A stretch of DNA of 64,000 bases from Halalkalibacter krulwichiae. Lineage in GTDB: Bacteria; Bacillota; Bacilli; Bacillales; Bacillaceae_D. The stretch's first letter is position 1, and the number at the start of each line of letters is the position of its first letter. The position numbers and the translations under genes are program-made. The notes beneath the pieces were generated by a model, which saw nothing but the letters and a program-made list of their open reading frames with translations, searched no databases and was not told the DNA's origin. The stretch spans positions 2,069,501 through 2,133,500 of the forward strand of contig NZ_CP020814.1 in the NCBI RefSeq assembly GCF_002109385.1, read 5' to 3'. Positions 8,652-19,232 of this stretch are shown here, in pieces.

Positions 8652-9554
8652 TTATTTGTTGTCATAGCGTAAAGATTGAAGTTTGAGTAGATGATCCATA
8701 CGTTCGACTTTAAGTTTTTCTAAGCGTTCTACATATCCGATCAATGTTAATTCCATTTTGGATAAGGTGACATACAGATTTTCTTTATGTTCTAACTGGT
8801 TCTTTACGGATAAAGATAAAAAGGTATGAAGTAAAGTGGGAATATCATTTTTGAACATACGTCGAACGGTATGTCTTTCCTCGAAGTCCAATAAAAGGAA
8901 ATCGTCTTTAAGTTTTTCTGCTTGTTTAAGAACTCTAGAAAGTCTGCTCTCGATAACAGGGTCTAACGAAAATTGTTTAACTGTATGAATATAACGATGT
9001 GACTCCTCTAATAAAATAGTTAAATCATTAGTTGGAGAAGCTTGCAAAAGTGTTTCTTGATTAGCGAGAACTTCCGTTGAAGGTTGTCCGATAGAAACTA
9101 ATTCATTTGAATAAGCTAAGTCGAGCTGATGTATACGAAAGAAGATGGCGTGAAATAAAGGTGATTGTTGAATGGAACGAACTTGTGCTCTACCATCTTT
9201 TATGTAGCGAATACTAGCCTCTTTACAAACGCCAACACCATCTTTTGATTTCATGTATTTACGATAACATATAATGACAAAGCGCTTCTTGATTGGTGAA
9301 GGTGAATGCTTAAGATCCATCATAATGACAGAAATTAAATTATGATTTACTTTTACCTTAATTAACCAGTCTTTTTGTTTTCTACGCATAGAATGCTTCT
9401 TATTATAGGACGGGGCATTTGCTGCCATTCTTTCTAATAACGCTTCAGTGTCCTCAATTAAGTTTCGCGTTGTTTTTTCTCTTAATAAATGTTCATCAAC
9501 TGTTTTTTTGTGTGCTGGAGTAAACCATGTCATCATTTTGTCAAACCACTCCAT
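8652..9554 (-). CDS. TelA-partner protein with an XpaC-like C-terminus
   Basis: A 300-residue soluble protein rich in Lys, Arg and Leu. The C-terminal 100 residues (DPVIESRLSRVLKQAEKLKDDF, RMFKNDIPTLLHTF, LYVTLSKMELTL) form helices like those at the end of XpaC, the usual neighbour of TelA-type proteins. It begins 43 bases after telA and is probably co-transcribed. In B. subtilis xpaC comes before its telA-like gene; here the order is reversed and the membrane segments of XpaC are missing. The function is unknown. Confidence 0.5.
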   Translation of the reverse strand: MEWFDKMMTWFTPAHKKTVDEHLLREKTTRNLIEDTEALLERMAANAPSYNKKHSMRRKQKDWLIKVKVNHNLISVIMMDLKHSPSPIKKRFVIICYRKYMKSKDGVGVCKEASIRYIKDGRAQVRSIQQSPLFHAIFFRIHQLDLAYSNELVSIGQPSTEVLANQETLLQASPTNDLTILLEESHRYIHTVKQFSLDPVIESRLSRVLKQAEKLKDDFLLLDFEERHTVRRMFKNDIPTLLHTFLSLSVKNQLEHKENLYVTLSKMELTLIGYVERLEKLKVERMDHLLKLQSLRYDNK

Positions 9555-9597
9555 TTATAGATATACCTCCTCTCGCAGTTGTATAATTCTGAAATCG

Positions 9598-10602
9598 TTA
9601 GTTCAGTAACTTTGTTTGCATCTCTTTATTTAATGTATCTAATTCTTTAATGAATTCCTGTCCTGATTGAACAATTCTTTCATTTGATTTTTCCGTTAAT
9701 TCAATTGCTTCAAAGACGTTATTGTATGCTTTGCGGAATGATTCGATTGCAATCGCAGGTTCTTCTAATGTCTTTAATGTTTCCTCTGTATTTTGTTTCA
9801 GTAGCTCTGAGTTTGATAATAGCATTGATTCTGTAGCCTCATTAACATTTTTAACTGCCTTAATAACTTTTTGTTGGTTTGATAAAGCTAATTGGATAGA
9901 AGCGGAAACAGTTATGACATTTTTTGTCATTGTAATAGCGTTAAAAATGGCCTCTTCTAGTTTATCGTTATTCTCAACAATAAGGTCAACAGAAGCTAAG
10001 GATTGTTGTAGAACCATAACAGCTTGTGACATATTTTTAACACGCGATGTCACTTTCAATTGTCCCTTCTTTAATTCATTAGGATTATCTGCCCACTGTT
10101 CTTTTATCATTTCATCCTCTAACATTTTATTTAGTTGTTGACCTATAGCAATTTGTTCATTTAAGTTGTGAATCCTCTTTGTCGCTGTTTCTTTTAACTG
10201 TTGAAGCATTAAATTGTCTTCTTGTAACTTATCTTTCCCGCTAAGAAGACCTTCAACAATAGAATCTACCTGTGCTTCAACGGTTTTGTATTTACGAGCA
10301 TATTGTTCTATTGGGTTTCTTCTCAGTAATTTATTTAGCCACTTTTTAGTTTGGCTAGCTTGTAAATGACTTGGCTCTAGCTGACTGACTGTTTCTTTTA
10401 ATTGATGCAGTTGCTTTGGGAGTTGATTCGATTGGTCTTGCATCATTTCTTTTACCGGGCGCTTTAAAGCCTCTAATGACTCCCCAGCTTCCTTTTGTTC
10501 ATCCTCTCCTAACTTATCTAAGTTAGAAAGTAATTTTGATAGATCTGAATCTTGTTTGTACTGATCTAATAAACTGTTGTTTTCACTTGTATGTTGGCTC
10601 AT
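9598..10602 (-). CDS. telA: Toxic anion resistance protein TelA
   Basis: A 334-residue, all-helical, cytoplasmic protein with the TelA family core: LRRNPIEQYARKYKTVEAQVDSIVEGL near residues 90-120 and repeated coiled-coil segments up to the C-terminus. The family (TelA/YceH/YaaN) was named for tellurite resistance and is also linked to tolerance of cell-envelope agents; the mechanism is unknown. GGAGG just before the ATG supports the start. It leads a two-gene leftward operon. Confidence 0.85.
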   Translation of the reverse strand: MSQHTSENNSLLDQYKQDSDLSKLLSNLDKLGEDEQKEAGESLEALKRPVKEMMQDQSNQLPKQLHQLKETVSQLEPSHLQASQTKKWLNKLLRRNPIEQYARKYKTVEAQVDSIVEGLLSGKDKLQEDNLMLQQLKETATKRIHNLNEQIAIGQQLNKMLEDEMIKEQWADNPNELKKGQLKVTSRVKNMSQAVMVLQQSLASVDLIVENNDKLEEAIFNAITMTKNVITVSASIQLALSNQQKVIKAVKNVNEATESMLLSNSELLKQNTEETLKTLEEPAIAIESFRKAYNNVFEAIELTEKSNERIVQSGQEFIKELDTLNKEMQTKLLN

Positions 10603-10760
10603 TATAGTTCCTCCTTCAAATAGCTATCTATGGTATACGAATTGAACATCGGAATGTTTCAAAAGTAAGATCATCTAATATTATGAGTGATTTTTAATGT
10701 GAATACAATCGTTGAGCATAATAGAAAAGAATAAGAAGAATTACTGGTGGTGAATATAAG

Positions 10761-11522
10761 ATGTGTTTATTAGCAGTAGCTTTAAACGTGCACTCTCAAT
10801 ATAAACTAATTGTTTGCTCAAATAGAGACGAATTCTACGGAAGGGCTTCAAGCAGAGCAGCATTTTGGGAAGGTGACAAAAATGTTTTTGCTGGTAAAGA
10901 CTTAGTAAAAGGAGGAACTTGGGCAGGGGTAACAAAAGAAGGAAAGTTTGCTGCAGTGACGAACGTACGTGAAGCTGTAATAAATCAAGCAGAATGTAGT
11001 CGCGGGGCTTTAGTGTCAAATTTTTTAACGACAGACCTTGAAGTGAAGCACTATCTAAAACAAGTTACAAAACAGGAACAATTATACCAAGGATATAATT
11101 TCATTTTCGGAAAGGGAGATGATTGGTACTACATGTCTAATCGATCATCAACAAGAAAATTAGAAAACGGCATTCATGTGGTGAGTAATGCAGACCTGTT
11201 TACTGATTGGCCAAAAACTATAAGACTAAAAAAGCAAATAAAAGAGATTTGTCAAAAATGTGAACAAGAAAATGAATTAATAAAATTATGCATGAACGTT
11301 TTGAAGAATGATGAAATTTTTAATGATCATTTATTGCCTGATACAGGTGTTGGGTTGCACTTAGAGCGTCAACTCTCTCCAATATTTATAAAAAGTGAAA
11401 CGTATGGGACGCGCGCTTCGACAATTATTTTAATTAGGAATAATGGAAAAATAAGATTTATAGAACAAGGATATGGACCGAATGGAAAGAGATGGGAAAG
11501 AATCGACCAAGAAATAAATTAG
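10761..11522 (+). CDS. NRDE-family protein (TANGO2-like)
   Basis: A 253-residue protein beginning MCLLAVALNVH with the family signature SNRDEFYGR near residue 20, then GGTWAGVTKEGKFAAVTNVRE and the Ser/Thr-rich GTRASTIILI near the C-terminus. The Cys at position 2 suggests an Ntn-hydrolase-like fold, as proposed for this family. Eukaryotic TANGO2 has been linked to acyl-CoA and haem handling, but the bacterial role is not known. GGTGG upstream supports the ATG at 10761. It is divergent from telA. Confidence 0.85.
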   Translation: MCLLAVALNVHSQYKLIVCSNRDEFYGRASSRAAFWEGDKNVFAGKDLVKGGTWAGVTKEGKFAAVTNVREAVINQAECSRGALVSNFLTTDLEVKHYLKQVTKQEQLYQGYNFIFGKGDDWYYMSNRSSTRKLENGIHVVSNADLFTDWPKTIRLKKQIKEICQKCEQENELIKLCMNVLKNDEIFNDHLLPDTGVGLHLERQLSPIFIKSETYGTRASTIILIRNNGKIRFIEQGYGPNGKRWERIDQEIN

Positions 11523-11659
11523 GCGATAAAAGCTTTTATAGAAAAACATTTCACAGAGAAAAAACAATGCATAAATATAAAATTATTTAGAATAAATATG
11601 CAACCATTTAAGTAGGTGAATTAAGGGTTATGTATAATTTTTCTTTAAAAACATAGTGC

Positions 11660-11673
11660 GGGAAGCGCTTTCA
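11660..11673 (+). promoter_or_regulatory. Possible cre (CcpA) site upstream of gltA
   Basis: GGGAAGCGCTTTCA differs from the ideal TGAAAGCGCTTTCA at two of 14 positions. It lies about 25 bases upstream of the -35 box of the gltA promoter, a placement that would suit activation or weak control by CcpA. Only the sequence match is seen. Confidence 0.45.
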
Positions 11674-11697
11674 TCGTTTATTGTTGAAAATTTTAAT

Positions 11698-11726
11698 TTG
11701 CCGAAATGTCAGAAAAATGATATGAT
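11698..11726 (+). promoter_or_regulatory. Sigma-A promoter of gltA
   Basis: TTGCCG and TATGAT with a 17-base spacer, about 70 bases before the gltA start. No divergent gltC regulator lies next to it, unlike in B. subtilis. Confidence 0.65.
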
Positions 11727-11799
11727 CTTGTATATTAGCTCGTGACTTTTAGGGGAGAGTTGATTGATTTTTACTTTTTTGGAGAAGGGGTTGATGCCA

Positions 11800-14700
11800 A
11801 TGCGGTACTCACAATTACCGAAAAAACAAGGCCTATATGATCCACAATTTGAGCATGATAATTGCGGTATCGGCTTTTTAGCCCATATGAAAGGGAAGAA
11901 ATCTCATCAAGTAGTAAAAGATGCTCTACATGTGTTGCGTAATTTAGAACATCGTGGAGGGCAAGGTGATGAAGTTAATACAGGAGATGGTGCTGGAATT
12001 CTTTTACAAAAACCTCACCGTTTCTTTAAAAAGGTCTGTTTGGCAGATGGAATAACTCTTCCAAGTGAGGACGAGTATGGAGTTGGGATGCTATTTTTGC
12101 CACAGGATGAAGAAGCAAGGAAAAACTGTGAAAAGGGCCTAGAAGCTATTATAGAAAAAGAAAATATGGAGCTTCTAGGATGGCGAACAGTTCCAGTTGA
12201 TGATTCAATGCTTGGTAATGCGGCAAAAGCAGCAATGCCATTTATTCGACAACTATTTATTAAACGTATTCCTAGTTTGAAAACAGAGCTTGATTTTGAG
12301 CGTAAATTATATGTAATAAGAAAGCGAGCGGAGCAGGAGTTAATTCAGTTCGTACCAGAGAATGAATCGTTTTATTTTGCTAGCTTTTCAAGTCGAACAA
12401 TCGTTTATAAAGGAATGTTAACAACCGAGCAGGTGGATCAATTTTATTTAGATATTACGGACGAAGATTTCCAAACGGCCATTGCACTTGTCCACTCACG
12501 ATTTAGTACTAATACATTCCCAAGCTGGGAGAGAGCCCATCCAAACCGATATATGATTCATAACGGTGAAATCAACACGGTAAAGGGTAATGTTAATTGG
12601 ATGCATGCACGCGAAGCGATGTTTGAATCCGATGTATTCGGTGAGGATCTAGATAAGATTAGCCCGGTTGTTGACCAAAATGGTTCTGACTCATCGATGT
12701 TTGATAACACAATAGAGTTCTTGTCACTTTCAGGTCGATCAATGGCTCACTCGGCAATGATGATGATACCTGAACCTTGGCAAAATGATGAGCATATGAG
12801 TGCGGAAAAGAAGGCTTTTTATCAATTTCATAGCACATTAATGGAACCTTGGGATGGACCGACAGCAATTGTATTTACTGATGGTAAGCAAATAGGAGCC
12901 TGTTTAGACCGAAATGGCTTACGACCATCGCGGTACTATGTTACAAAAGATGACTACATTATTATGTCATCAGAAGTTGGAGTTCTTGATATTGAACCAG
13001 AAAATATTCTATATAAAGAACGACTTCATCCTGGACAAATGTTGCTTGTTGACATTGAAGAAGGGCGTATCATTCCAGATGAGGAAATTAAGCACCAAAT
13101 TGCAAGTGAACATCCATATGAGGAATGGGTGAGTGATCACTTAATTCAATTAGAGGATGTACTAGAAACTGCCCATGTTGAAAATACAGACTTTAAAAAC
13201 TTAGGTACACGCCAGTTAGCTTTTGGCTACACGTATGAAGAGTTATCTAAAGTAATTCAGCCAATGGTACGTGATGGGGTAGATCCAATAGGTTCAATGG
13301 GTTATGACTCACCAATTGCGGTATTGTCTAAGCGACCTCAACTACTTTATAACTACTTTAAGCAACTATTTGCTCAAGTAACGAATCCGCCAATTGATGC
13401 AATTCGTGAAGAGGTTGTAACCGCGATGGGAACAACAATCGGAGCAGAACGTAACCTGCTAAACCCAGAGCCATTAAGCTGTCGACACATTCATTTGCCT
13501 TACCCAATCTTAAACAATGAGGAGTTAGCCAAGCTTCGTCATAATAAGATGGATGGTTTTAAATCTATTACATTACCAATTCTATTTGATGTTTCAAAGG
13601 AAGAGAATCAGCTAGCAGATGCTTTAGAATCATTATTTGTTCGTGCTGATGCTGCCATTAAAGCTGGCCATACACTTATTATTTTAAGTGATCGTGGTAT
13701 GAGCCCGACTCAAGCGGCGATTCCAGCTCTACTGGCTGTAAGTGGTTTACACCATCATTTAATTCGTAAAGGTACAAGAACTCAAGTTAGCTTGCTAGTT
13801 GAATCTGGTGAGCCTAGAGAAGTTCATCACTTCGCATGTTTACTTGGATATGGAGCAGAAGCGGTGAACCCTTATCTTGTCTTCGATTCGATTGATGGAC
13901 TAATTCAAGATGGTCTTCTTGAAGATGTTTCTTATGTAACTGCAGTAAATAAGTACGTTAAAGCAGCTTCTAAAGGAATTATGAAAGTTCTATCTAAAAT
14001 GGGAATTTCAACAATTCAAAGTTATCGAGGTGCTCAAATATTTGAGGCTGTTGGTATACATGAGTCTGTCGTTGATAAATATTTCACGTGGACAACAACT
14101 AGGATTGGCGGAGTTAATATTGAAATCATTGAAAAAGAGACTCGTCAACGTCATAGTCGAGCATATTCAGATCAAGCTGGTGTTGATAAAGCATTAGACC
14201 CGGGTGACGATCTTCAGTGGCGTCGGAACGGTGACCCACATCAATACAATCCGCATACAATTCATATGCTTCAAAATGCATGCCGTTCCAACAACTTTGA
14301 CTTATTTAAAAAATATTCAAAGGCAATTAACGAGCAGGCAAAGGAGCAAACAACGTTACGTGGATTGCTTGCATTTAAAGAAAGCCTAACTTCGATTTCA
14401 ATTGATGAAGTAGAGCCTGCTGAAGAAATTTTCAAACGTTTCCGTACCGGAGCCATGTCGTTTGGATCTATCTCAAAAGAAGCACATGAAACTTTAGCTA
14501 TTGCAATGAACCGCATTGGTGGAAAGAGCAATACTGGTGAAGGAGGAGAAGATCCAAACCGCTTCACAAAAGACGAGAATGGAGATTTGCGTCGTAGTGC
14601 TATAAAACAAGTTGCTTCTGGTAGATTTGGAGTTACTAGTCATTACCTTGTAAATGCTGATGAAATTCAAATTAAGGTCGCGCAAGGTGCGAAACCAGGT

Positions 14701-16394
14701 GAAGGTGGTCAGTTGCCGGGGAACAAAGTGTATCCATGGGTTGCTGAGGTACGTGGTTCAACTCCAGGAGTTGGGCTAATTTCACCGCCACCGCATCATG
14801 ATATATATTCAATTGAAGACTTAGCTGAGTTAATTCATGACTTGAAAAATGCTAATCCAACTGCAAAAGTAAGTGTAAAACTAGTGGCAGGTACAGGGGT
14901 AGGGACAATTGCTGCGGGAGTGGCGAAAGGCCGTGCTGACGGAATTATCATAAGTGGATATGATGGTGGTACAGGAGCTGCAGCAAGAACGAGCATAAAG
15001 CATACTGGTCTTCCTTGGGAAATTGGCCTAGCTGAAACTCACCAGACTCTCTTATTAAATAATTTACGTGACCGTGTAACCCTTGAAACAGACGGGAAGC
15101 TTATGACTGGTCGTGATGTTGTTATGGCAGCTTTACTTGGAGCTGAAGAGTATGCATTCTCAACCGCACCGCTAGTTGTGTTAGGGTGTATCGTTATGAG
15201 GGTTTGTCACCTAGATACATGTCCTGTTGGTATTGCGACACAAAACCCAGAATTACGTAAAAAGTATATGGGGCAAGCTGAACACGTTGAAAACTTCATG
15301 AGATTTATAGCTGAGGAAATCCGTGAAATTATGGCTGAACTAGGTGTACGTAAAATTGATGAATTAATCGGTCGTACAGACCTTCTAGAAAGAAATACTA
15401 ATGTTGAAAATTGGAAGGCTGAACATATCGATGTTTCTAACCTTCTTTATCAACCAAAACCAAATAATCGTGAAAGAAATTATTGTACAAAGAGTCAAGA
15501 TCATCAGCTTGAACTATCGTTAGACATGAGGGAGCTGCTAGCTGCGAGTCAACCTGCTTTACAGCGTGGAGAGAGAGTTAATGGCACATTCCCAATTAAA
15601 AATATTGATCGAGTTGTTGGAACGATAGTTGGTAGTGAGATCAGTAAGAAATATGGTTCAGAAGGTTTGCCAGAAGATACAATTACTTTCGATTTCAAAG
15701 GTTCTGCAGGACAAAGTTTTGGTGCATTTGTACCTAAAGGTATGACACTACGCCTTGAAGGTGATGCAAATGACTATACTGGTAAAGGATTATCAGGGGT
15801 AAGATAATTGTATACCCTCCTACAGTTTCTACTTTTAAAGCGGAGGATAATATTCTAATAGGAAATACTTCATTCTATGGTGCAACAAGTGGTGAGGCTT
15901 ATATTAGCGGTATAGCAGGAGAGCGTTTTGCAGTCCGGAACTCTGGAGTCAAGGTTGTTGTTGAAGGTGTCGGCGACCATGGACTTGAGTATATGACAGG
16001 CGGAGTAGTTGTTAACCTTGGAACTGTTGGGAAGAACTTTGCTGCTGGTATGTCAGGTGGTGTGGCCTATGTTTTAGATGAAGATGGCACATTTGATAGC
16101 AAATGTAATAAAGAAATGATATTACTTGAACCTGTTTTAGAAAATAAAGATATTGAACAATTACGTGAATTACTTGAAAAACATTCTTCTTATACGAAGA
16201 GCACTCGTGCAGCAGACGTTCTTGCGAATTGGAATGATTATTTAACGAAGTTTATAAAAGTAATTCCAAAAGATTATAAAAGAATGCTCGAAGCAATCGA
16301 TCGAGTGAAACAAGAAGGTCTTACAGATGTTGACGCAGTAATGGTTGCTTTTGATGAGAATAAAAGCGATAAGTCACGAGTGAGCGGTAAGTAA
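11800..16394 (+). CDS. gltA: Glutamate synthase (NADPH) large subunit, with a frameshift
   Basis: About 1,530 codons in two frames. GltA makes two glutamates from glutamine and 2-oxoglutarate. The N-terminal glutaminase domain has the nucleophile Cys in EHDNCGIG after a short propeptide and the HRGGQG motif. FMN and central domains follow, then the 3Fe-4S cluster segment [12 protein letters not shown] and the C-terminal glucan-like domain. At GGGG 15796-15799 the frame breaks and would stop at 15807; one extra G restores [16 protein letters not shown] and joins the frame ending at 16394. The start at 11800 matches the known N-terminus; ATG 11794 is also possible. It is co-transcribed with gltB. 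Confidence 0.93.
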
Positions 16395-16413
16395 ATAGTC
16401 AGGTACCTAGAAC

Positions 16414-16453
16414 CAATCCTTCTCTTAAGCAATTATTACTTAAGAGAGGATTG
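16414..16453 (+). other. Hairpin in the gltA-gltB spacer
   Basis: CAATCCTTCTCTTAAG pairs with CTTAAGAGAGGATTG apart from one bulged T, with a nine-base loop. No T run follows, so it is not a plain terminator. It could slow decay of, or mark processing between, the two messages and so adjust the ratio of the subunits. Confidence 0.6.
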
Positions 16454-16511
16454 TTAGCCTGGTACAACTGTGCCTTCTAATGGTCAGAGATAGAAGATTG
16501 GAGTGAATGCG

Positions 16512-17999
16512 ATGGGGAAGCCAACTGGATTTATTGAATATAAAAGAGAGAATCCAACTAAAAGAGATCCTTTTGAACGGACGAAGAGTTGGAAGGAATT
16601 TCAAATACTAATGCCTGAACCAGTATTACGCCAACAAGGAGCACGCTGTATGGATTGTGGGGTTCCTTTTTGTCAAACTGGAACAACAATGGACGGCTCA
16701 GGAGAAATCGGCTGTCCAGTGTACAATCTAATACCGGAATGGAATGATCTTGTATACCGCGGCAAATGGAAGGAGGCGTTGGAGCGCCTTCATAAAACGA
16801 ATAATTTTCCTGAGTTTACGGGACGAGTTTGTCCTGCGCCATGTGAAGGTTCTTGTACAGTTGCTATAAGTGATGATGCTGTCTCTATTAAAAGTATCGA
16901 GTATCACATTGTCGAACGTGGTTTCCAAGAAGGATGGATTGTACCTAACCCACCAATGAAGAGATCTGGAAAAAAAGTAGCCGTTGTTGGGTCTGGGCCA
17001 GCCGGTTTAGCTGCAGCTGCTCAATTAAATAAAGCTGGGCATTCCGTTACAGTCTTTGAGAGGGAAGATCGTATTGGTGGATTGCTTACTTATGGGATAC
17101 CAGATGTCAAACTGGCTAATGAAGTAGTTGAAAGACGAGTTAAATTACTTGAAGATGAAGGCATTACATTTAAAGTGAATGTTGAAATTGGAAAAGATGT
17201 TTCTGCTTCGGAATTAAAAGATGAATTTGACTCTGTTCTATTATGTACTGGAGCGACCAAACCGCGTAATGTTGAAGTTGAAGGTCGCGAGTTGAAAGGT
17301 ATTCACTTTGCGATGGATTTCTTAACAGAAAACACAAAAAGTTTATTAAACTCTAATCATAAAGATGGAAAATACATTTCTGCAAAAGATAAGAATGTGA
17401 TTGTTATTGGTGGAGGAGATACTGGAGTAGATTGTATTACAACTTCGGTAAGACATGGTGCTAAATCAATTACTCAATTTGATATTAATCGTCAAAAGTC
17501 TAATGTTCGCGGTGAAAACAATCCTTGGCCATTATTTCCAATTGTTCATACGGTTGAGGATGGACAGAAGGAAGCGGCAGCAGTTTATGGAACAGATCCG
17601 CGTAGCTATCAAGTGAGTACAACTAGGTTTGTTGGTGACGATAATGGTAATGTCAAAGAAATTCATACAATTGGTGTGGAAACAACCATTGATGCAAAAG
17701 GTCGAAAGATTAGAACACCAATTCCGGGTACTGAGAAAGTTTGGCCAGCCGATCTCGTTCTGTTAGCAGTTGGCTTTACTGGTCCAGAGGAGCGTATCAT
17801 TGAAGAGTTATCTTTAGAAACTACATCACGCTCTACAATTGATGCGGAGTATGGAAAATATGCAACTAGTGTACCTGGTGTCTTTGCAGCTGGTGATAAT
17901 CGTAGAGGTCAAAGTCTTGTTGTTTGGGCTATTCATGAAGGAAGAGAAGCAGCAAGAGAATGTGATCGTTATTTAATGGGAAGTTCTAATTTACCATAA
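16512..17999 (+). CDS. gltB: Glutamate synthase (NADPH) small subunit
   Basis: A 495-residue flavoprotein that feeds electrons from NADPH to the large subunit. The Fe-S region carries CMDCGVPFC, GCPVYNLIPEWND and CPAPCEGSC (two 4Fe-4S clusters); the FAD site is VVGSGPAGLAAA near residue 155 and the NADPH site VIGGGDTGVD near 300; GVFAAGDNRRGQSLVVWAI closes the FAD domain. The ATG at 16512 has GGAG eight bases upstream and gives the family N-terminus MGKPTGF. It ends in SSNLP, as expected for GltB. Confidence 0.95.
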   Translation: MGKPTGFIEYKRENPTKRDPFERTKSWKEFQILMPEPVLRQQGARCMDCGVPFCQTGTTMDGSGEIGCPVYNLIPEWNDLVYRGKWKEALERLHKTNNFPEFTGRVCPAPCEGSCTVAISDDAVSIKSIEYHIVERGFQEGWIVPNPPMKRSGKKVAVVGSGPAGLAAAAQLNKAGHSVTVFEREDRIGGLLTYGIPDVKLANEVVERRVKLLEDEGITFKVNVEIGKDVSASELKDEFDSVLLCTGATKPRNVEVEGRELKGIHFAMDFLTENTKSLLNSNHKDGKYISAKDKNVIVIGGGDTGVDCITTSVRHGAKSITQFDINRQKSNVRGENNPWPLFPIVHTVEDGQKEAAAVYGTDPRSYQVSTTRFVGDDNGNVKEIHTIGVETTIDAKGRKIRTPIPGTEKVWPADLVLLAVGFTGPEERIIEELSLETTSRSTIDAEYGKYATSVPGVFAAGDNRRGQSLVVWAIHEGREAARECDRYLMGSSNLP

Positions 18000-18106
18000 T
18001 ATTTTACAATTTTAAGTGTATTAATAATGGCGTTTTCATAGATTTCATGAGAAAATATTTATAATAGATTATACTACTAATCTAGAATGAAACTATGGAA
18101 GGGCGT

Positions 18107-18763
18107 ATGAATGTGTTTCAGCTAATGAAGCGAGGACTTGTTGTTTCATCAGCGCTTCTAACTTTTGGTTTGTTTGTCCCTACGACTGATTATGTTCGTG
18201 AGGTACAAGCAGAAGCTCCACAGAAAACAGCTGGTGAAGAAAGTGAAAAACCTTTAATATATCAGGTAAATGAACACAGTTATGAATTATTTGATGAGGT
18301 ATTGCCTGCTAAAACAGATCAATATATTCATCGAAGTGCTGCATCTGCAGAATTACTTAATGATTTTATTGTAAAACAGGCAATTAAACAAAGTAAGTTA
18401 AAATTTGGTACAGTCATTACGGAAAAAATAAACAGCTCATTTGAAGAGGAAATTATCCCGAATTTAGATAAAGTTTTGCGGGAGACGACTCAAACTTTAT
18501 CAGATAAAGATTGGGAGAAAGTGAAAATTTCTAGTATACCGTCAGCGGGTTTAGGTGAAAAGATTCTTCATCTCTACAATGATGAGACAGGAGAAGATAT
18601 ATTCCGTTTTCATGTAAGAAGGGATCAACCCCCTAAACAAGGGTATACTTTTAATTTTCATTATCATACCTATTTAGATCAGCATGAAAAACATCATGAA
18701 TTAGGAAGTATTCCATGGGGCAAAGATATGCCCCCTAGATGGAATTATGTAGATCGCGTATAG
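18107..18763 (+). CDS. YpjP-like protein
   Basis: About 218 residues. The N-terminus has a Lys-Arg pair and a hydrophobic stretch (LVVSSALLTFGLFV) like a signal peptide or anchor, so it is probably exported. The C-terminal GYTFNFHYHTYLDQHEKHHELGSIPWGKDMPPRW is the hallmark of the YpjP family of spore formers, whose function is unknown. The His-rich motif could bind metal (inference). GGAAGGG lies just before the ATG; GTG 18113 is an alternative start. Confidence 0.7.
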   Translation: MNVFQLMKRGLVVSSALLTFGLFVPTTDYVREVQAEAPQKTAGEESEKPLIYQVNEHSYELFDEVLPAKTDQYIHRSAASAELLNDFIVKQAIKQSKLKFGTVITEKINSSFEEEIIPNLDKVLRETTQTLSDKDWEKVKISSIPSAGLGEKILHLYNDETGEDIFRFHVRRDQPPKQGYTFNFHYHTYLDQHEKHHELGSIPWGKDMPPRWNYVDRV

Positions 18764-18781
18764 TATACGCGATCTTTTTTT
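18751..18781 (+). terminator. Terminator overlapping the ypjP stop codon
   Basis: AGATCGCGTATA and TATACGCGATCT are perfect inverted copies followed by seven T. The stop codon at 18761-18763 sits in the tip of the hairpin, so translation must reach into the terminator. Confidence 0.88.
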
Positions 18782-19232
18782 ATAGTTTCGGAATTTTTAA
18801 GTATCTTTGTCGATGAAAATAATCACTGGAATCATAGGGGAGTCTAAGGGATAGGGATTTTGTCAAAAAGATGTTTTACAAGTGAATTATTGTGACGTGT
18901 AATATTTTTTAAACATCGATTCTTTTAAAATGACCTTATGGTTAAGGTGGTAGTGACAATTCAGCAATGGTTTAAAAAAAGTATATAGTGACTCCAGTTG
19001 TCACTAAAGGATTACATAATTTTGGAACGCGTATAATTTCTAATGCTCATCCCTACACGAATAAAACCGAGGTTTGGACAAACTAAAACTGTGTGATAAT
19101 ACACAGTGTATGAGAAGAGAAAAATGACTATAACAACATTTACGCTTTCATATCAATCTGTTCAGTTCATATGATTTGCTATCTGCAATATACACAGTGC
19201 AGCATTACTTCTGTATATTGCAGATGGAAACA
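18782..19232. other. Intergenic region with several inverted repeats, no gene seen
   Basis: A 450-base A+T-rich spacer between ypjP and the convergent P450 gene, with no credible reading frame. It holds TAGTGAC at 18951 and 18986, either of which can pair with GTCACTA at 19000-19006; a hairpin ACTGTGT/ACACAGT at 19088-19107; and a perfect 14-base inverted repeat at 19181-19225. The motif ATACACAGTG occurs at 19099 and 19190. None has a clear terminator T run on the P450 side. Confidence 0.5.
19181..19225. repeat. Perfect 14-base inverted repeat downstream of the P450 gene
   Basis: ATCTGCAATATACA at 19181-19194 is matched by its reverse complement at 19212-19225 with a 17-base loop. It begins eight bases past the P450 stop and may be a 3' mRNA-stabilising hairpin. 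Confidence 0.7.

Noticed and set aside
15993..16394. Separate small gene after gltA
   Set aside because: It is the C-terminal part of glutamate synthase in a shifted frame.
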